Source: Bacteroidales bacterium
GTDB taxonomy: Bacteria; Bacteroidota; Bacteroidia; Bacteroidales; JAIOZK01
Direction: 5' to 3'
NCBI GenBank assembly: GCA_021740625.1
Contig: JAIOZK010000006.1
Span: 103,991 to 167,990 of the forward strand
DNA length: 64,000 nucleotides
The notes below the pieces were generated by a model. That model ran no database searches, was not told the origin of the DNA, and was given only the letters and a program-made list of their open reading frames with translations. The position numbers were made by a program, and so were the translations under genes. Of the stretch, positions 61,351 through 64,000 are shown one piece after another (the first letter of the stretch is position 1; every line of letters begins with the position of its first letter).

Positions 61351-61595
61351 ATCATCCAATGACCATCATCTAATGACAATCATCTAATTTATCGCCTTGC
61401 CTACCGGCCTTGCTCCGCTGAAGCTATGCGAAGGCGATGCAGGCAGGAATTAAACGAATTATTTTATTGGCTGACAACAACATGCTATTGAAAATTAACA
61501 AGAACCACAGCAACAACAAAACAACCGAAAAACCAGGTAGCAATAATTAGATCAATTAGATTAATTCGATGACAAAAATTTTTCGATGATCAATG
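61351..61595. repeat. Right array of E11, REP-like element, block, left array of E12
   Basis: ATCATCCAATGACCATCATC then CTAATTTATCG (61351-61391); REP-like (61393-61450); a block with CTATTGAAAATTAACAAGAA-type sequence and ACCAGGTAGC (61468-61543); AATTAGATCAATTAGATTAA (61546-61572). Confidence 0.88.
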
Positions 61596-61619
61596 TCAAC
61601 AACAAACACAAAATTTCAC

Positions 61620-61627
61620 TAAATTTG
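61620..61627 (+). promoter_or_regulatory. -7 box TAAATTTG
   Basis: Perfect TAnnTTTG, 21 bp before the ATG at 61649; self-contained promoter of the MNT/HEPN cassette. Confidence 0.55.
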
Positions 61628-61648
61628 TTAGAAACCAATCATTAACAA

Positions 61649-61948
61649 ATGCTGTCATCTGCTGAAATATTGAAGTTTTTAAAAGAAAACAAACATTACT
61701 TCAAAACCCATTTTAATTGCACAGAAATAGGTTTGTTCGGTTCATTTGCCAGGAATGAACAATCAGAAAAAAGCGATATAGATATCCTGGTAAGTTTTGA
61801 TCCAGACACCCCTGACCTTTATCATAAAGAACAGCAATTAAAAAAATACCTGGAAGCAAATTTTAACCGATCGGTGGATATCTGCGCCAAAAAATGGATA
61901 AGACCGGTTTTTAAACCTTTGGTACTCAAGGAAGCAATGTATGCATAG
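61649..61948 (+). CDS. MNT nucleotidyltransferase
   Basis: 99 residues, GLFGSFARNEQSEKSDIDIL intact. Overlaps the downstream HEPN gene by 8 bp. It forms the MntA-HepT pair type (DUF86 partner). Confidence 0.88.
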   Translation: MLSSAEILKFLKENKHYFKTHFNCTEIGLFGSFARNEQSEKSDIDILVSFDPDTPDLYHKEQQLKKYLEANFNRSVDICAKKWIRPVFKPLVLKEAMYA

Positions 61949-62165
61949 TAAAGACTATTACATACTTCTCTCAATTATTGAAACAATTGAAAAAATCCTG
62001 AAATACACTGCTGATTATGCAACAGCAGAGGAGTTATTTGAAAACGATCGGGATTTCGATGCAGCTATGATGAATTTCATTGTGATTGGAGAAAATGTTG
62101 GTAAGCTCTCTGATGCACTGAAAGAAGTTAACCAGCAAATTGACTGGCAAAAGATCATCAAATGA
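61941..62165 (+). pseudogene. HepT/DUF86 gene truncated by the flanking array
   Basis: 74 residues: IIETIEKILKYTADYATAEE, FDAAMMNFIVIGENVGKLSD, ALKEVNQQIDWQKIIK. The family continues with about 35-40 more residues that contain the catalytic RxxxxH (compare 52570-52908), but here the frame ends at KIIK and TGA inside ATCATCAAATGAATCATCAG, the array. The catalytic end is therefore lost. Confidence 0.85.
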
Positions 62166-62345
62166 ATCATCAGATGATATATCATCTAATTTATCTAATT
62201 ACACGAATTATAAATAACTGAAGTTCAACTATCCTGTCAATTAGCAGGGACTACAACAACCAAAAGAAGACCGAAGAATCAGTTAGCAATAATTAGATCA
62301 ATTAGATTAATTAGATGACAAAAAACTTCGATGATCAAAAATTAG
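62157..62345. repeat. Right array of E12, block, left array of E13
   Basis: ATCATCAAATGAATCATCAG and TATCATCTAATTTATCTAAT (62157-62205); the block with CCTGTCAATTAGCAGGGACT and GACCGAAG (62218-62292); AATTAGATCAATTAGATTAA and CTTCGATGATC (62293-62340). Confidence 0.9.
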
Positions 62346-62393
62346 TCGATTCGATGATTAATTACTATCTTTAATACACAAAAAACGAAAATC

Positions 62394-62642
62394 ATGCAAG
62401 CAACGTTTAAAATAAATGCCGATGAACTGAGTGAAGGCTTGCTTCAACAAATAAAAAAAATGTTCGAAGGTAAGTCGGTAACCATCACGATCACTGCCGA
62501 AACAGACGAAACAACATATCTTACTTCCAGCCTGGCAAATAAGAAGCATCTCGAAGAAAGTATAGCCAGCGAACCTTCGATAAGTTTTACAGCTTCTGAG
62601 TTTGAAGAGCACGTCAAAGAATTAGCAGAAAAACACAAGTAA
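62394..62642 (+). CDS. Antitoxin of the YoeB pair (probable)
   Basis: 82 residues: MQATFKINADELSEGLLQQI, KKMFEGKSVTITITAETDET, SFTASEFEEHVKELAEK. N-terminal part resembles a small DNA-binding antitoxin; the acidic C-terminus could embrace the toxin. Position 9 bp before a YoeB-like gene makes the role likely. Confidence 0.78.
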   Translation: MQATFKINADELSEGLLQQIKKMFEGKSVTITITAETDETTYLTSSLANKKHLEESIASEPSISFTASEFEEHVKELAEKHK

Positions 62643-62651
62643 TTCTTCACG

Positions 62652-62912
62652 ATGAGAAATATCTCATTTTCACCACAGGCATATACCGACTATCTTGATT
62701 GGTTAAAGAAAGACAAAAAGCTTTTTTTGAAAATTACGGATCTTATAAGAGAATCAGCCAGAACACCAGAAAAAGGAACCGGAAAACCGGAAAGACTTAA
62801 ACATACATTACAAGGCCATTGGTCAAGGCGAATCAATAAAGAACACAGATTGGTCTATAAAGTTTCATCAGATGAAATTAAAATCGTTTCCTGTAAATAT
62901 CATTACGATTAA
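62652..62912 (+). CDS. Txe/YoeB-family mRNA interferase
   Basis: 86 residues, complete. ISFSPQAYTDYLDWLKKDKK, KGTGKPERLKHTLQGHWSRR, INKEHRLVYKV, VSCKYHYD. The catalytic Glu in GKPE, Arg in SRR and terminal His in CKYHYD are all present, so ribosome-dependent RNase activity is predicted. Confidence 0.92.
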   Translation: MRNISFSPQAYTDYLDWLKKDKKLFLKITDLIRESARTPEKGTGKPERLKHTLQGHWSRRINKEHRLVYKVSSDEIKIVSCKYHYD

Positions 62913-62929
62913 GGAAACTAATTTGTTTC

Positions 62930-63265
62930 GTACTTCGACAGAGTTTATCATGAGCCCTTCGGCTGGCTCAATATAAATTGTTCAACACCAAACACCAAAC
63001 AATTTATACTGAGCTTGCCGAAGTACAAAACAACAAACAAATTAGATCAATTAGATGAATTCGATGAAAAAAAACTTCGATGATCATCCAATGATCCCAA
63101 GAAAGATTCATCATCTAATTAATCTAATTAAACGAATTAAAAATAGCTGAAAATCAACATTCCTGTCAATTAGCGTGGACTATAACAACCAAAATAAGCC
63201 CGAAGAACCTGCTAGCAATAATTAGATCAATTAGATCAATTAGATGATAAAATAATTAGACGAAT
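62930..63265. repeat. CTTCGGCAAGC composite, empty pair E14, block, left array of E15
   Basis: 62935-63030 carries GAGCCCTTCGGCTGGCTCAA and ACACCAAACACCAAAC / GTATAAATTGTTC parts; 63039-63140 is an empty 9-bp pair; 63141-63216 is the block with CCTGTCAATTAGCGTGGACT; 63217-63262 is the left array of the GxxExxY cassette. Confidence 0.87.
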
Positions 63266-63268
63266 AAG

Positions 63269-63643
63269 ATGACCCTGCTATTCAAAGATGAATCCTACAA
63301 AATAATAGGCGCAGCCATGAAAGTCCACAATGAATTAGGCTGCGGATTCCTCGAAGCCGTCTACCACGAAGCATTAGCCATCGAACTCAAAAACCAAAAC
63401 ATCCCATTCGCCCAAAAACAACTACTAAACATCATCTACCGTGGACAAACACTAAATAAACACTATGAGGCAGACTTCATCTGCTACAATGAGATCATCC
63501 TGGAGATCAAAGCAACTTCATCATTGTCTTCAACGGATGAAGCCCAAGTGATCAACTACCTGAAAGCAACGAATAAAAAACTTGGTTTACTGGTGAACTT
63601 CGGGGCGGAGAGCCTTGAGCATAAGCGGCTGGTCCGCCACTGA
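63269..63643 (+). CDS. GxxExxY protein
   Basis: 124 residues. KVHNELGCGFLEAVYHEALA gives the name-giving GxxExxY, and KHYEADFICYNEIILEIKAT is a PD-(D/E)xK-like core with Asp, Glu, and Lys. Predicted nuclease-like fold of unknown role. ATG at 63269; the stop at 63641-63643 merges with TGATCATCTAAAAG of the right array. Codon use is ordinary and gene complete. Confidence 0.88.
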   Translation: MTLLFKDESYKIIGAAMKVHNELGCGFLEAVYHEALAIELKNQNIPFAQKQLLNIIYRGQTLNKHYEADFICYNEIILEIKATSSLSSTDEAQVINYLKATNKKLGLLVNFGAESLEHKRLVRH

Positions 63644-63917
63644 TCATCTAAAAGATTTATCATCTAATTAATCGCCTTGCCTGCATCGCCTTCGCATAGC
63701 TTCAGCGGAGCAAGGCCGGCATGCAGGAATTTAACGCCGTGCCTGCCGGCAGGCAGGAATTAAAAAAAATAAATATCGCATGACTGTCGCATTAGACAAG
63801 GTTCTCAGCAATAAAACAAGACCGAAGAACTTGACCACCCCCCAATTAGATTAATTCGATTAATTCGATGACAAAAATCTTAGATGACAATTTTTTCGAT
63901 GACCAACCAATGATTCC
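63641..63917. repeat. Right array of E15, REP-like elements, block, left array of E16
   Basis: TCATCTAATTAATCGCC (63658-63674), REP-like GC palindromes in the reverse orientation (63676-63760), a block ending GACCGAAGAACTTG (63775-63830), then AATTAGATTAATTCGATTAA (63844-63866) and TCCATG just before the last gene. Confidence 0.86.
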
Positions 63918-64000
63918 ATGAAATATAGGTACTCTTCACATAGCCTTGAACAATTACAAAGGAGACAGATAAATAAAAACATTGTGGACGAAGTTATCAA
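63918..64000 (+). CDS. DUF4258-type protein, cut by window end
   Basis: ATG at 63918 opens KYRYSSHSLEQLQRRQINKN and IVDEVI to the window edge (27 residues). The pattern SSHSxxQxxxRxI is the start of DUF4258 proteins, small toxin-like partners in Bacteroidota. Only the N-terminus is visible. Confidence 0.7.
   Translation, partial: MKYRYSSHSLEQLQRRQINKNIVDEVI

Noticed and set aside
50996..64000. CRISPR array
   Set aside because: Repeats are direct head-to-tail short units or variable inverted pairs with irregular spacers, and no cas genes are present.
50996..64000. Integron with attC sites
   Set aside because: I do not see paired attC core sites (GTTRRRY / RYYYAAC) or an integrase; the similarity is of layout only.

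Overview
The window looks like chromosome from an uncultured Bacteroidota (Bacteroidales/Marinilabiliales-like). Supporting signs are a TonB-dependent receptor with an N-terminal carboxypeptidase-regulatory domain, a UpxY/NusG-type antiterminator, many small Cys-lipoproteins, MNT/HEPN cassettes, four-helix-bundle (23S-IVP type) genes and promoters of the TTG / TAnnTTTG type. This assignment is inferred from gene content; no rRNA or tRNA gene was seen.

Layout. 1-12.3 kb: two divergent transcription units for leucine / HMG-CoA catabolism (acetoacetyl-CoA synthetase, acyl-CoA dehydrogenase, a carboxyltransferase-BCCP protein, methylglutaconyl-CoA hydratase, methylcrotonyl-CoA carboxylase beta; then two HMGL-family lyases and a DUF6125-like protein). 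No biotin carboxylase is present, so the carboxylation step may be a transcarboxylation. 12.3-13.9 kb: a clear EcoRV-like restriction-modification pair. 14.0-17.9 kb: three overlapping genes with a tandem CbbX/SpoVK-type AAA+ protein. 18-38.9 kb: ordinary chromosome (rodA, PBP2, TonB receptor, LuxE-like protein, YedK, NUDIX, rsmI, M28 peptidase, tdk, PPIase, pheS, GT2 plus flippase, ruvC, YceI). 39.4-50.8 kb: a UpxY-type regulator pair followed by a TviB-type UDP-sugar dehydrogenase, a UDP-glucuronate epimerase, and cysD, cysNC, an SLC13 anion transporter and cysC, which together suggest a sulfated or uronic-acid surface polysaccharide. 51-64 kb: all plus strand, small toxin-antitoxin cassettes (MNT/HEPN, PIN, AbiE, YoeB, DUF4160/DUF2442, GxxExxY, DUF4258), several decayed, set in dense repeats.

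The most unusual signal is structural. Four genes for four-helix-bundle proteins (2902-3300, 42094-42441, 45135-45497, 47756-48139) are each bracketed by short tandem arrays (7-9 bp units) in inverted orientation, with a different unit at each locus. The same arrays also occur as empty inverted pairs with no gene between them (50028-50096, 27178-27330, 43961-44105). The arrays typically begin within 0-3 bp of the stop codon of the neighbouring gene, and related repeats have entered three coding sequences in frame. In the 51-64 kb region a 9-bp-unit family (AATTAGATC / AATTCGATT) brackets toxin-antitoxin modules in the same inverted way, with filled and empty forms. I read this as one architecture, small gene cassettes between inverted microsatellite arrays, possibly a mobile or cassette-capturing system. 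No recombinase is visible in the window, and mobility is inference.
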